From contig NZ_JAUSSH010000017.1 of the NCBI RefSeq assembly GCF_030812255.1, positions 1-64,000 of the forward strand: a stretch of DNA of 64,000 bases. Direction: 5' to 3'. Positions 25,768-35,013 of the stretch are shown here, one piece after another (the first letter of the stretch is position 1; the number at the start of each line of letters is the position of its first letter). The notes below the pieces were generated by a model. It saw nothing but the letters and a program-made list of their open reading frames with translations. It was not told where the DNA came from and ran no database searches. The position numbers and the translations under genes are program-made. The DNA is from Paeniglutamicibacter psychrophenolicus (GTDB taxonomy: Bacteria; Actinomycetota; Actinomycetes; Actinomycetales; Micrococcaceae).

Positions 25768-25796
25768 TTGACAAATTAATTTGTCAGTGAAATTCT
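25768..25796 (+). promoter_or_regulatory. Promoter and palindromic operator of the arsR-type gene
   Basis: TTGACA (25768-25773) serves as -35, with AATTCT 17 bp downstream as a weak -10. The 18-bp perfect palindrome TGACAAATTAATTTGTCA (25769-25786) covers the -35 and most of the spacer, so a bound repressor would block RNA polymerase. The likely ligand-responsive binder is the ArsR-family protein encoded 18 bases downstream. Confidence 0.75.
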
Positions 25797-25803
25797 TTGA
25801 AGC

Positions 25804-26397
25804 ATGTTGGACCTCGAAGTGATCGAAGACCCGCGGGCAGCGGCGGCAACGCTGGACCCGATGCGCCAGCGGCTGCTGGCCGAGCTCGCCGAACCGGCCT
25901 CGGCAAGCATGCTGGCGGCCAGGCTGGAGATCCCGCGCCAGAAAATCACCTACCACCTGAACCAAATGGCCGAACTCGGGCTGCTGGCCCAGGTGGAATT
26001 GCGCCACAAGGGCATCATGACCGAACGGCTCATGCAGGCAACCGCGGCGTCCTACGTGATCTCGCCGCAAACCCTTGCCGCCCTCAGCCCGGCACCAGCG
26101 GACCTGCGGAACGAATTCTCCGCAACCTGGCTGCTGGCCCTGGCCGCACGGACCATACGCGAGGTCGGGGCCCTGCTTATCGGCGCACGCAAGGCCCGCA
26201 AGGGCTTCGGAACCTTCGCCATCGACGCTGACATTGTCTTTGCCTCCGCCCGCGAACGGGCGGAATTCAGCGCAGAGCTCGGCCTCGCGATCGCCCGGCT
26301 CGCCACCAAGTACCACGACAACACCAACGCACCCGCCGCCCGGGCCCACCGCCTGGTCGTGGCCCTGCACCCCACCTTGAAGGAAGGCACGCCATGA
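25804..26397 (+). CDS. ArsR-type helix-turn-helix regulator
   Basis: A 197-residue protein with an N-terminal winged helix domain (LDPMRQRLLAELAEPASASML, LEIPRQKITYHLNQMAELGL, about residues 18-62) followed by about 120 residues of helical unknown domain. No metal-binding cysteines are present, so it is not a metal sensor. It is coupled by ATGA overlap to an SRPBCC (AHSA1) gene, a widespread pairing. Expected to repress its own operon at the 18-bp palindrome upstream. The start has no good ribosome site and may be leaderless. Confidence 0.87.
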   Translation: MLDLEVIEDPRAAAATLDPMRQRLLAELAEPASASMLAARLEIPRQKITYHLNQMAELGLLAQVELRHKGIMTERLMQATAASYVISPQTLAALSPAPADLRNEFSATWLLALAARTIREVGALLIGARKARKGFGTFAIDADIVFASARERAEFSAELGLAIARLATKYHDNTNAPAARAHRLVVALHPTLKEGTP

Positions 26398-27080
26398 GCA
26401 AGGAATTCGAGATCGTCGAAGAACTGGTGATCGACAGCACACCGGAACGGATCTGGGAAGCTGTCACCAACGGCACCGCCGCCTGGATGTTCCCCACGGA
26501 CCAGTGGCCCTCGGTGCGCACGGTGGACGAGTACCCCACGCACCTGGTTACCCGGATGGACGGACCCGACGGCTGGTACAACCAGCTGGAGCACGTGCTG
26601 ACCCCGGACGAGAACGGCACCGCGCTGCGCTACGTCCACTCGGGGATCTTCGTCGACGACTGGGACAACCAATACGACGGGGCCTCCAAGCACACCGTCT
26701 TCTACCTGCATACCCTGGGCGAGTACCTGCGCCACTTCGATGGGCTCCCGGTGGCCTTCAGCGACATCCAGGGACCCGAGGCCTCGAAGGCCCCGGACGC
26801 ACTGGAAACCTGGCTTTCGGCCCTGGGCCTGGCCGACGCCGCGGCCGGCGCCGAACTGGAACTCGAACTGCCCGGGCGCGGAACCACCCGCGCCACCGTG
26901 GACTTCCGCAACGAGAACTTCGTGGGGCTGCGCACCACCGACGCACTGGTGCGGATCTTTGGCCGCAACGCCTTCGGCGGCCCCGTTGGGGTGATCGTCC
27001 ACGACTTCGCCCACGGCGCCGATGCCCGGGCCAACACGGCCGCCTGGCAGGAAGCGCTCGACGCCGCCTACCGGAGCTGA
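26394..27080 (+). CDS. SRPBCC/AHSA1-domain protein
   Basis: A 228-residue protein. The N-terminal ~150 residues have the START-like helix-grip pattern (EIVEELVIDSTPERIWEAVT, WYNQLEHVLTPDENGTALRY, FYLHTLGEYLRHF). The C-terminal ~75 residues (ELELELPGRGTTRATVDFR...) form a second small domain. Such proteins bind hydrophobic ligands or act as stress-related chaperone partners. The ATGA overlap with the ArsR-type gene implies joint expression. Confidence 0.85.
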   Translation: MSKEFEIVEELVIDSTPERIWEAVTNGTAAWMFPTDQWPSVRTVDEYPTHLVTRMDGPDGWYNQLEHVLTPDENGTALRYVHSGIFVDDWDNQYDGASKHTVFYLHTLGEYLRHFDGLPVAFSDIQGPEASKAPDALETWLSALGLADAAAGAELELELPGRGTTRATVDFRNENFVGLRTTDALVRIFGRNAFGGPVGVIVHDFAHGADARANTAAWQEALDAAYRS

Positions 27081-27107
27081 ACCAGAAGGGAAGATAGGCT
27101 GGAACCC

Positions 27108-28106
27108 ATGAACCAGCTGCCGGACCTTGACGAGCTAATCAATGCCTCACATGTGGTTTCCCTGCCCATGACCGTGCAGTTCCGCGGGGTGCGGCACCGC
27201 GAGGCGATGCTCTTGCACGGCCCGGCAGGCTGGGGTGAGTTCTCGCCCTTCCTGGAATACGGCCCGGCCGAGGCCTCCGCCTGGCTGCGCTCGGCCATCG
27301 AGGCCGCCTGGGACGGATACCCGGATCCGGTGCGCCAAGCCATTCCCGTCAACGCCACGCTCCCGGCCGTGGGCCCGGAGCGGGTCGAAGCGGTCCTGGC
27401 CTCCTACGACGCGGCGCACACCATCAAGGTCAAGGTCGCCGAAACCGGCCAGGACCTCGCCCAGGACGTGGCCCGGGTGGCCGAGGTCCGCCGGCTGTTT
27501 CCCGACGCCGCGATCCGCATCGACGCCAACGCCGGGTGGGACCACGATCAGGCTATGGCGGCGCTGGAGGCACTGGCCGGCTACGGGCTGCAATACGCCG
27601 AACAGCCCGTGGCGGGAATCGACGGCCTGGTGCGGGTGCGCGAGGAAGTCGCGCGCCGCGGACTCGGGGTGCTGATCGCCGCCGACGAATCGGTGCGCAA
27701 GGAATCGGACCCGCTGGCGGTGGCCCGCGCCGGGGCCGCGGACCTGATCGTGATCAAGGCCCAGCCGCTGGGCGGGGTCCGGCGGGCGCTGCAGGTGGTG
27801 CGCGACGCCGGATTGCCGGCGGTGGTTTCCTCCGCCCTGGACACCTCCATCGGCCTGCGCCAGGGAGCAGCCCTGGCCGCCGCGCTGCCGGATCTGCCCT
27901 ACGCCTGCGGGCTGGCCACCGGTTCGCTCTTTTCCTCCGACATCACCACGGACAGGTTTCTGGCCGTGGGCGGGGAACTTCGCTTGCGGGACATCGCCGC
28001 CGACCCGGATCTCCTCCGCAAACACGAGGTCAACGCCGAACGCCGCACCTGGTGGCACCAGCGCCTGGCCGACTGCCACCGGGAACTGCTCACTGCCCGC
28101 CGCTAG
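27108..28106 (+). CDS. menC: o-Succinylbenzoate synthase
   Basis: A 332-residue enolase-superfamily enzyme dehydrating SHCHC to o-succinylbenzoate in menaquinone synthesis. Active-site residues are visible: Lys in TIKVKVAE (KxK), metal ligands in RIDANAGWD, AEQPV and AADES, and the second catalytic Lys in VIKAQPLGG. This is the short actinobacterial MenC form. AGAAGGGAAG lies ahead of the ATG. The other men genes are at 32.3-40.3 kb, interrupted by unrelated genes. Confidence 0.94.
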   Translation: MNQLPDLDELINASHVVSLPMTVQFRGVRHREAMLLHGPAGWGEFSPFLEYGPAEASAWLRSAIEAAWDGYPDPVRQAIPVNATLPAVGPERVEAVLASYDAAHTIKVKVAETGQDLAQDVARVAEVRRLFPDAAIRIDANAGWDHDQAMAALEALAGYGLQYAEQPVAGIDGLVRVREEVARRGLGVLIAADESVRKESDPLAVARAGAADLIVIKAQPLGGVRRALQVVRDAGLPAVVSSALDTSIGLRQGAALAAALPDLPYACGLATGSLFSSDITTDRFLAVGGELRLRDIAADPDLLRKHEVNAERRTWWHQRLADCHRELLTARR

Positions 28107-28301
28107 GCAGGGCATGCCTTTGCCGTCGCAGAAGCCGGATCCGGCCCGATCCCGTGACCCGGGCCACAAAGTGGCCCCCGCGCCACGAAACCGACACCCT
28201 GCGGTAGCCTGCCGTTAACCTGGTGGCGGCCGGACGCTCACCGGTGGCTGGAACGCTGGGAATCGAAGTCATCCACTCGATAGCGTTGCACGGAGAAAAC
28301 C

Positions 28302-30377
28302 ATGAGCCTCACACGTACCTTCCTTCCCATGCTCGGCCACACCCGCGGCAATCGCGACGCGGCCACCTGCCACTTCAAGTGCGGCGACGCCTGTGCCAAG
28401 GACGTCTGCAACACCAGCTCCAACAGCTACTTCCGCGACATCGCCGACGCCGCCCTGAGCCGCCGCTCCATCCTGGGCATCGGTGCCGTGGCCTCCGCGG
28501 CACTGGTCGTGGGTGTCGAGACGGTCGGGGCCACCGCTGCCCACGCCGACACCGTCGTCGCCCCGAACGGCGGCGGCAAGCTGTCCTTCCAGGCCATTGC
28601 CCCGGTGCCGCGCACGGTCGATGCCATGACCGTTCCCGAGGGCTACGACTGGGCCCCGATCATCCGCTGGGGCGACCCGCTGTTCAACCACGCCCCGAAG
28701 TTCGACATCACCAAGCAGAGCGCCAAGCGTCAGGCCGGCCAGTTCGGCTACAACAACGACTACCTGAACATCATCGTGGACAAGTACTCCGGACGCTCCG
28801 GCGTGCTGGTGGCCAACCACGAATACACCAACGAAGACCTGATGTTCGACCCCACCTGGTTCCAGGCGAACAAGGCCGAGGCCGCGAAGATCGCCATGGC
28901 CGCCCACGGGTTCTCCGTGGTCGAGGTCAAACGCGTGAAGGCCGGCACGCCGTGGACCTACGTCCGCGGGGGCGAGCGCAACCGCCGCATCACCGCCACC
29001 ACGGCCTTTGCCATCGACGGCCCGGCCGCCGGGTCCGAGCTGCTCAAGACCGTCGCGGACCCCACGGGCCGCAAGGCGCTGGGCACCCTGAACAACTGCG
29101 CCGGCGGCACCACCCCGTGGGGCACCGTGCTCTCCGGGGAGGAAAACTTCAACCAGTACTTCCGCGGCACCGGCTCGGAGACCGACGCCCGCTACGGCAT
29201 CGCCGACAAGGCCACCGAACGCGGCTGGGAGGACGTGGACCCGCGCTTCTCCGCCCATAATCCCGGATACGAGAACGAGATCAACCGCTTCGGCTGGATC
29301 GTGGAGATCGACCCGCAAAACCCGGATTCGACCCCGGTGAAGCACACCGCGCTGGGCCGCTTCAAGCACGAGGGAGCCAACGTCCTCATCGCCGACGACG
29401 GGCGCGTCGTGGCCTACTCGGGCGACGACGAGCGCTTCGACTACGTCTACAAGTTCGTCTCCAAGGCCAAGTACCGCCGCGGGGACCGCAAGCACAACAT
29501 GACGCTGCTCTCGGAAGGCGACCTCTACGTCGCCAAGTTCTCCGGCAACTCCCCGGCCTCCCAGATCGACGGGTCGGCCGCCGTTCCAGCCGACGGTTCC
29601 TTCGACGGCGCCGGAACCTGGATTCCACTGGTCAAGGACGGCGCCTCCAAGGTGCCGGGCATGAGCCTGGAAGAAGTACTCGTCTACACGCGCCTGGCCG
29701 GCGACAAGGTCGGGGCCACCAAGATGGACCGCCCCGAGGACGTCGAGCCGAGCCCTGTCACCGGCAAGCTCTACATCGCCCTGACCAACAACACCCAGCG
29801 CGACACCACCGGCAAGGCAACCGTGGACGAGGCCAACCCGCGCACCCGGAACCGCGACGGCCACGTCATCGAGCTGACCGAACGCAACAACAATGCGACG
29901 GGCACTGCGTTCGCCTGGAACATCCTGCTGGTCGCCGGGGATCCGTCCAAGGACGCGAGCACCTACTTCTCCGGTTACCCCAAGGACAAGGTCTCGCCGA
30001 TTTCCTGCCCGGACAACCTGGCGTTCGACTCCAAGGGCAACCTGTGGATCTCCACCGACGGGCAGCCGGGCACCATCGGGTACTGCGACGCCCTGCACAA
30101 GGTCACCCTGACCGGGGCGGAGCGAGGGAAGGTCGAGCAGTTCCTGGCGGTCCCGGCCGGCGCCGAGACCTGCGGCCCGCTGATCCACGACCGCGACGGC
30201 TCGGTGTTCGTGGCCGTGCAGCACCCCGGCGAGGGCGGCACCTTTGCCGACCCGATCTCGTTCTTCCCGGACTACGTGCTGAACCCCTCCAAGGCCAAGC
30301 GCGGCGAGGTCTACGGCCCCCGCCCCTCGGTGGTCCAGGTCTTCACCTCGGCCAAGGGCCACGGTCCCAAGAAGTAG
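28302..30377 (+). CDS. phoX: PhoX-family alkaline phosphatase
   Basis: A 691-residue exported protein of the PhoX (DUF839) family, Ca/Fe-dependent phosphomonoesterases that release phosphate from organic esters. It has the family's odd N-terminus with a cysteine-bearing segment (CHFKCGDACAKDVCNTSSNS) ahead of the Tat signal SRRSILGIGAVASAALVVG (about residues 53-72). Conserved blocks include ATTAFAIDGPAAGSELLKT, NNCAGGTTPWGTVLSGEENF, FKHEGANVLIADDGRVVAYS, YSGDDERFDYVYKF and RPEDVEPSPVTGKLYIALTN. GGAGAAAA precedes the ATG. It is a single gene closed by a very strong terminator. No PhoB-type box is obvious. Confidence 0.94.
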   Translation: MSLTRTFLPMLGHTRGNRDAATCHFKCGDACAKDVCNTSSNSYFRDIADAALSRRSILGIGAVASAALVVGVETVGATAAHADTVVAPNGGGKLSFQAIAPVPRTVDAMTVPEGYDWAPIIRWGDPLFNHAPKFDITKQSAKRQAGQFGYNNDYLNIIVDKYSGRSGVLVANHEYTNEDLMFDPTWFQANKAEAAKIAMAAHGFSVVEVKRVKAGTPWTYVRGGERNRRITATTAFAIDGPAAGSELLKTVADPTGRKALGTLNNCAGGTTPWGTVLSGEENFNQYFRGTGSETDARYGIADKATERGWEDVDPRFSAHNPGYENEINRFGWIVEIDPQNPDSTPVKHTALGRFKHEGANVLIADDGRVVAYSGDDERFDYVYKFVSKAKYRRGDRKHNMTLLSEGDLYVAKFSGNSPASQIDGSAAVPADGSFDGAGTWIPLVKDGASKVPGMSLEEVLVYTRLAGDKVGATKMDRPEDVEPSPVTGKLYIALTNNTQRDTTGKATVDEANPRTRNRDGHVIELTERNNNATGTAFAWNILLVAGDPSKDASTYFSGYPKDKVSPISCPDNLAFDSKGNLWISTDGQPGTIGYCDALHKVTLTGAERGKVEQFLAVPAGAETCGPLIHDRDGSVFVAVQHPGEGGTFADPISFFPDYVLNPSKAKRGEVYGPRPSVVQVFTSAKGHGPKK

Positions 30378-30416
30378 CCGCGCTTTGCCGCATGCGTGCG
30401 GCGTTGATGCACCACC

Positions 30417-30466
30417 AAGCGCCCTTGGCGGCAACGAGAAGGTTCGTTGCCGCCAAGGGCGCTTTT
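30417..30466 (+). terminator. Strong terminator of phoX
   Basis: A perfect 21-bp inverted repeat (30417-30437 with 30444-30464), six-base loop, followed by TTTT. The best intrinsic terminator of this part of the window. Confidence 0.95.
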
Positions 30467-30563
30467 GCCTGCCCGGAAGGTTTTCGGTTTCCCCATGTCA
30501 GGAACGCCCCGATGGCGGAAATAGATAGGGTGTAAGACTTACCATCGAGATCGAGGGAGGCCC

Positions 30564-32156
30564 ATGCAACCGGATGCAAGGTTGCTGGAGGGCGAACACG
30601 GACCCCCAAGCGCACCCGAAGAGCGGTTCAGCAATTTCTACCGGCAACATTATTGGCTGGTGCTGGCCTATGCCCAACGCCGGATAAACAACCACGAGAC
30701 CGCGCGCGACCTGGCCAGCGAGACCTTCAGGGTGGCCTGGTCCAAGTTCGAGCAGGCCGAGCACCTGGGCTTGGCCTTTCTCTACCAGACCTGCAAGAAC
30801 CTCATCGGCAACGAGTACCGGCGCCAGCTCCGGGTTGCCGCACTCGAGGTCAAGCTGCAGCACTGCCCCGAACGCCATGCCGGGGACGAACACTCCCTCC
30901 AGCTGCGCGAGGCCATGCTGGGCATGCGGGATGCCGAACGCGAAATCCTGTACCTGACCTACTGGGAGCAGCTCAGCGCCCAACAACTGGCCAACGTCCT
31001 GGGCTGCTCCCAGGAAGCGGCCTGGGCACGGGTCAGCCGCGCGCGCAAGTCACTCAAGACATCCTACGAAGCGGGGTCCACCATGCCTAAGCAACTTTTC
31101 GAGGACGACAGCACGCTCGATGCAGGGATCCGGAATGCCAACCCGTTCCCCGTCGAACAGACCCCGGAGCTGGATCAGCGAGCCCTGGACGACCTGGCCT
31201 CCATACTGGCCACACCAGCCACAACGAATGCTTCAACCGACCCTTTCGCGGAGCCGGCCGCAAGGGCAGCCGGGGAACCGGCACCGAGCAACGTCGTGGC
31301 GCTGGATGCCAAGCGCAAGACCACGCGCAGGCGGGTGCTCGGAGCCCTGGCCGCAGTCGCCGCCGGAGTGCTCGTGGCCGTGCCGCTGGGCGTATCGCTG
31401 AACGGATTGGGCAAGGCCGTGGCGGCGCCCCTGCCTCTGACGAGCATCAAACCAGCCACGATGAGCACCGGTGAGGCGGTCTCCGCGCTGGTTGCGGCGG
31501 CACGGAAAAACCCCGATCCTGCGGACTTCAACCCCGGACACCTTAAGGTGGGGCACTGGGAGGCCGGCTCCATGTTTGTGCCCCTGGCCGTGCAGTACGC
31601 AGAACCTGTCGTTCTCGAGGACGGTTCGGGTACGATCACGCTGATCGAGGGCGACTTCGACGAACGGATCTCCATCCCCACGGTGACCGAGACCCGGCGG
31701 GAGAAGGATCTCAGCGGCAGCATCAAGCAGACGATGGGCGACCCGTTTTCGATCACGGGTGAAACCGTCAAGTTTGTGCCCTTCGACGGGAACCAAGTCC
31801 CTGGCAGCGTCGACACCATCGATTTCAACCCCGGGGAGATGCAGCCTTGGTTCAAGACATCCCCAAGTGACGAACCAACAAAGCTCTTCAAACAGATCCA
31901 GAAGTTCCAGCTGTCCCATGGAGCCGCTGTCGGAGACAGCTCCGAGGGGTTCGTTCAAAGCGTGGGGTTCATGCTGACGGATTGGAAACTGAACCAGTCC
32001 CAAAGCGTGACGATGTTAAGGATGCTGCCCGCGGTCAAGGGCCTGGAATACTTGGGTACGAGCACCGACAGGTGGGATCGCAAGACGATGGTCTTCGGCG
32101 TAAACACCCCCCGGCATGGGCGGCACCCACCAGACCATGTTGATGTTCAACCCTGA
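30564..32156 (+). CDS. Sigma-70 (ECF-type) factor fused to a CU044_5270-like membrane protein
   Basis: One uninterrupted frame of 530 codons. Residues 1-170 are an ECF sigma factor: region 2 with FYRQHYWLVLAYAQRRIN and DLASETFRVAWSKF, region 4 with REILYLTYWEQLSAQQLANV and CSQEAAWARVSRARKSL. From about residue 174 (internal ATG 31083, MPKQLFEDDSTLDAG) it becomes a separate-looking protein: helical N-terminal segment LDQRALDDLASILATP, a membrane helix at about 260-278 (VLGALAAVAAGVLVAVPLG), then an extracytoplasmic domain of the CU044_5270 type. These are normally two adjacent genes. The C-terminus is cut: a run of six C at 32107-32112 shifts the frame and the last residues (RHGRHPPDHVDVQP) are spurious. 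GGAGG precedes the ATG. The second domain may act as an anti-sigma or sensor. Confidence 0.8.
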   Translation: MQPDARLLEGEHGPPSAPEERFSNFYRQHYWLVLAYAQRRINNHETARDLASETFRVAWSKFEQAEHLGLAFLYQTCKNLIGNEYRRQLRVAALEVKLQHCPERHAGDEHSLQLREAMLGMRDAEREILYLTYWEQLSAQQLANVLGCSQEAAWARVSRARKSLKTSYEAGSTMPKQLFEDDSTLDAGIRNANPFPVEQTPELDQRALDDLASILATPATTNASTDPFAEPAARAAGEPAPSNVVALDAKRKTTRRRVLGALAAVAAGVLVAVPLGVSLNGLGKAVAAPLPLTSIKPATMSTGEAVSALVAAARKNPDPADFNPGHLKVGHWEAGSMFVPLAVQYAEPVVLEDGSGTITLIEGDFDERISIPTVTETRREKDLSGSIKQTMGDPFSITGETVKFVPFDGNQVPGSVDTIDFNPGEMQPWFKTSPSDEPTKLFKQIQKFQLSHGAAVGDSSEGFVQSVGFMLTDWKLNQSQSVTMLRMLPAVKGLEYLGTSTDRWDRKTMVFGVNTPRHGRHPPDHVDVQP

Positions 32157-32268
32157 CACCGGACGCCCCATCGACTACGTCGAGGAATTCCACGTGGACA
32201 GGACTGCCAACGCCCAGGGCGGGGATTCCACCGATCTGGTCACCCGCTACATCGCCATCTCCGAATAA
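32101..32268 (+). pseudogene. Frameshifted C-terminus of the sigma/CU044 fusion
   Basis: One base out of frame with the preceding ORF, this stretch reads PGMGGTHQTMLMFNPDTG, then RPIDYVEEFHVDRTANAQGG, and ends VTRYIAISE at a TAA (32266-32268). That is the expected C-terminus of a CU044_5270-like domain. Five instead of six C residues at 32107-32112 would restore a single frame through 32268. It may be a sequencing error, a phase-variable site or a fixed mutation. Confidence 0.8.
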
Positions 32269-32311
32269 GCCGAAAGAGGTTCTGGTCGGGGACGGAATTA
32301 GGATGGTACCC

Positions 32312-34009
32312 ATGCCCTCCGATTCCGTCCCCGAACTTTCCTCCATGGAAGTCGCCCGCCTGTTGCTTGCCGCGCTGCAGACCCACGGTGTCCGCGACGT
32401 GGTGATTTGCCCCGGATCACGCAGCGCCCCGCTGGCCTACGCCCTGGCCGAGGCGGAAGCCGCAGGAACCATTCGCCTGCATGTGCGCATCGACGAACGC
32501 GTTGCCGGGTTCACCGCGCTGGGGCTAGCCCTGGCCGGCGGCGGTCCGGTTCCGGTGCTGACCACCTCGGGCACCGCGGTGGGGGAGCTGCTGCCGGCAG
32601 TAATGGAGGCCAACCACGTTGGGGTCAAGCTGGTGGTCCTCTCGGCCGACCGTCCCGCCGAACTCCACGGGACCGGAGCTAACCAGACCACCAACCAGGT
32701 CGACCTGTTCGGTGCACATGTGCGCGGCGCCGTCACCATTCCCGCCGGAACGCACCCCGATGCCCTGGTGGCCGAAGCCATGGCCTTCGCGCGGGGCACC
32801 GCCTCGGTGGCGCCGGGCCCGGTTCAGATCAATGTGGCCTTCCGGGATCCGCTGGTTCCGGCACCCGGGGACAGGTTGCCGGAATTCGGAGCCAACATCA
32901 CCCACCCACCCGTCGCGCTCGCATCCGACAACGACCCGGGATGGCGGAACCACATTCCCGTGACCGAACGCCGAACCGTGGTGGTGGCCGGCCACGGTGC
33001 CGGCCCCGAGGCCGAGGGCTTCGCCCGGGCGCTGGGCCTGCCGCTCTTTGCCGAGCCAAGTTCCAACGCGCGATTCGGGCCCAACGCCATTGGCCCGTAC
33101 CGGACGCTGCTGAGCAGTCACATGGCACGGATCGAGCGCGTGGTCCTCTTCGGCCGTCCCACCCTGACCCGTCCCGTGGGCAGGCTGCTGGCAGACCCGG
33201 ACATCGTTTCGGCGCTGTGGGCCCCGGCCCCCGCCCCGTGGTTTGAACCGGGACGCCGGCGCGAGCAGGCCATGGCAGACCCCGCCGCATTGGCACAGTT
33301 CGCCGGGGTCGGGCCCGAAGGCTGGCTGGGGCAGTGGCAGGAGCTGGGGCGGCAGGCCGAGGAAGCCATCGAGCAGGCCCTGGCGGCGGACGGCGGCCTG
33401 GACGGACCGGCGGTTGCACGCGAAACCTGGGCGTTGTCCCGCGGGAACCTGGTCCTGGGATCCTCCAACGTCATCCGCGACGCCGACCTCTGCGGACGCC
33501 CCGCACCCCATCCCGCTGCAACGGTCTACGCGAACCGGGGACTGGCCGGGATCGACGGAACGCTGGCCACCGCTACGGGCATCGCCCAGGCGCGCGGCGG
33601 GCGCAAGACCACGCTGCTGGTCGGGGACGTGACATTCCTGCATGACGTGGGAGCGCTGCTGATCGGCGAGGGTGAAGCCGCACCGGAGATGGATGTCGTG
33701 GTCCTCAACGATTCGGGCGGGGCCATTTTCTCCACCCTGGAACACGGTGCGGTGGCCGAATCCGGGCGCTACGCCAACGCCGTCGAGCGTCTCTTTGCCA
33801 CACCGCACCGGGTCAAAATCCAGCCGCTGGCCCAGGCCTACGGCTGGGAATACCTGGCCGTGGACACCGTGGACGAGTTGCGGGACGTGCTGCAGCGCCC
33901 CGGGACCCGTCGCATCATCGAGGTGGCCGTGACGAGGTCCGGTCTGCGTGCCCTGCATGCGGGCATCGCGGCACAGACCGGAGAACTGGCCTGGCCACCA
34001 ATCCGCTAG
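32312..34009 (+). CDS. menD: SEPHCHC synthase MenD
   Basis: A 565-residue thiamine diphosphate enzyme that joins isochorismate and 2-oxoglutarate, the first committed menaquinone step. The ThDP-activating Glu lies in IDERVAGFTALGLALAG; the cofactor-binding motif is GDVTFLHDVGALL ... VLNDSGGAIFSTLEHG. CPGSRSAPLAYALAEA at the N-terminus is typical. ATG 32312 has AGGATGG upstream; ATG 32303 is the alternative. It lies 44 bp after the true end of the sigma fusion gene and is followed by a bidirectional terminator. Confidence 0.95.
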   Translation: MPSDSVPELSSMEVARLLLAALQTHGVRDVVICPGSRSAPLAYALAEAEAAGTIRLHVRIDERVAGFTALGLALAGGGPVPVLTTSGTAVGELLPAVMEANHVGVKLVVLSADRPAELHGTGANQTTNQVDLFGAHVRGAVTIPAGTHPDALVAEAMAFARGTASVAPGPVQINVAFRDPLVPAPGDRLPEFGANITHPPVALASDNDPGWRNHIPVTERRTVVVAGHGAGPEAEGFARALGLPLFAEPSSNARFGPNAIGPYRTLLSSHMARIERVVLFGRPTLTRPVGRLLADPDIVSALWAPAPAPWFEPGRRREQAMADPAALAQFAGVGPEGWLGQWQELGRQAEEAIEQALAADGGLDGPAVARETWALSRGNLVLGSSNVIRDADLCGRPAPHPAATVYANRGLAGIDGTLATATGIAQARGGRKTTLLVGDVTFLHDVGALLIGEGEAAPEMDVVVLNDSGGAIFSTLEHGAVAESGRYANAVERLFATPHRVKIQPLAQAYGWEYLAVDTVDELRDVLQRPGTRRIIEVAVTRSGLRALHAGIAAQTGELAWPPIR

Positions 34010-34148
34010 ACCGGAGCCGCCGGAAACGTACGGGCTCCCTGCGGGGGAAAGCTTGGCCCATCGTCTAACCGGGCGGGTCCCGTTCGCGAAAGCTCGGCTG
34101 AAGGGGCAGCTACGGCCGCAGGAGCGCCGCTTGCGGTGCGGTTAAGGA

Positions 34149-34194
34149 CCGAGGGGCGGTTTGGCATCCGAGTGGATGCCAAACCGCCCCTCGG
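34149..34194. terminator. Bidirectional terminator between menD and the amino-acid ABC operon
   Basis: A perfect 21-bp inverted repeat (34149-34169 with 34174-34194) with a four-base loop, placed between convergent operons. GGTTT follows on the plus strand and the minus-strand side ends in CCTTAAC, so it likely stops both. Confidence 0.88.
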
Positions 34195-34213
34195 GGTTTC
34201 CGGTGTGCGGGAC

Positions 34214-35002
34214 CTACTCTGCGATCTCCACGTGGGTGGGATCGAGCACGCGCTTGAGGAAGTCCTGGGTGCGCGGCTGCTGCGGGTTGCCGATGACCTC
34301 CTTGGCGGGCCCCTGCTCGACGACGACGCCGCCGTCCATGAAGATCACCCGGTCTGCGACCTCTTTGGCGAAGGACATCTCGTGGGTCACCACCAGCATG
34401 GTCATGCCGCCCTTGGCCAACGAGCGCATGATGGCCAGCACCTCGCCCACGGTCTCCGGGTCCAACGCGGAGGTCGGCTCGTCAAAGAGCATCAGGGTCG
34501 GATCCATCGACAGCGCACGGGCGATGGCCACGCGCTGTTGCTGCCCGCCGGAGAGCTGGTCGGGGTAGCGGTCGCCGAAGTCCCCCAGGCCCACACGGTT
34601 GAGGTTCTTCTGGGCGGTTTCCTTGGCCTGCGCCGCCGGCCGCTTCAGGACCTTGGTCTGTGCAACGGTGCAGTTTTGCAGGACCGTCAGGTGCGGGAAC
34701 AGGTTGAACTGCTGGAAGACCATGCCAACCTTTTGGCGCATCTTGTCCAGATCCACATCGAGGTCGGTGGCGTCGAATCCGCCGACATGGATGACGCCGG
34801 CATTCGGCTGTTCCAGGAGGTTGACGCAGCGCAGCAACGTCGATTTCCCCGAGCCCGAGGGGCCGATGAGGCATACGACCTCTCCGGGCTTGACCTCCAG
34901 GTCAATGCCCTTGAGGACTTCGTTGTCGCCGTAGGACTTGTGCAGGCCGCGGATATCCACGCCTGATGCCTTGAAAGTGGTTTGGGTGTTGTTGTCAGAC
35001 AT
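34214..35002 (-). CDS. Polar amino-acid ABC transporter ATP-binding protein (GlnQ-like)
   Basis: A 262-residue ATPase. Walker A is [13 protein letters not shown], the signature [14 protein letters not shown], Walker [13 protein letters not shown], and the H-loop [15 protein letters not shown]. The sequence is typical of the glutamine/polar amino acid (PAAT) subfamily. AGGGAAG lies six bases ahead of the ATG. Last gene of the binding protein-permease-ATPase operon, 11 bp after the permease. Confidence 0.94.
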   Translation of the reverse strand: MSDNNTQTTFKASGVDIRGLHKSYGDNEVLKGIDLEVKPGEVVCLIGPSGSGKSTLLRCVNLLEQPNAGVIHVGGFDATDLDVDLDKMRQKVGMVFQQFNLFPHLTVLQNCTVAQTKVLKRPAAQAKETAQKNLNRVGLGDFGDRYPDQLSGGQQQRVAIARALSMDPTLMLFDEPTSALDPETVGEVLAIMRSLAKGGMTMLVVTHEMSFAKEVADRVIFMDGGVVVEQGPAKEVIGNPQQPRTQDFLKRVLDPTHVEIAE

Positions 35003-35013
35003 GAGGTACTTCC

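Noticed and set aside
34055-34100. GGCCCATCGTCTAACC resembles the 5' end of a tRNA-Glu
   Set aside because: No anticodon arm, T arm or matching acceptor strand follows, so it is not a tRNA.
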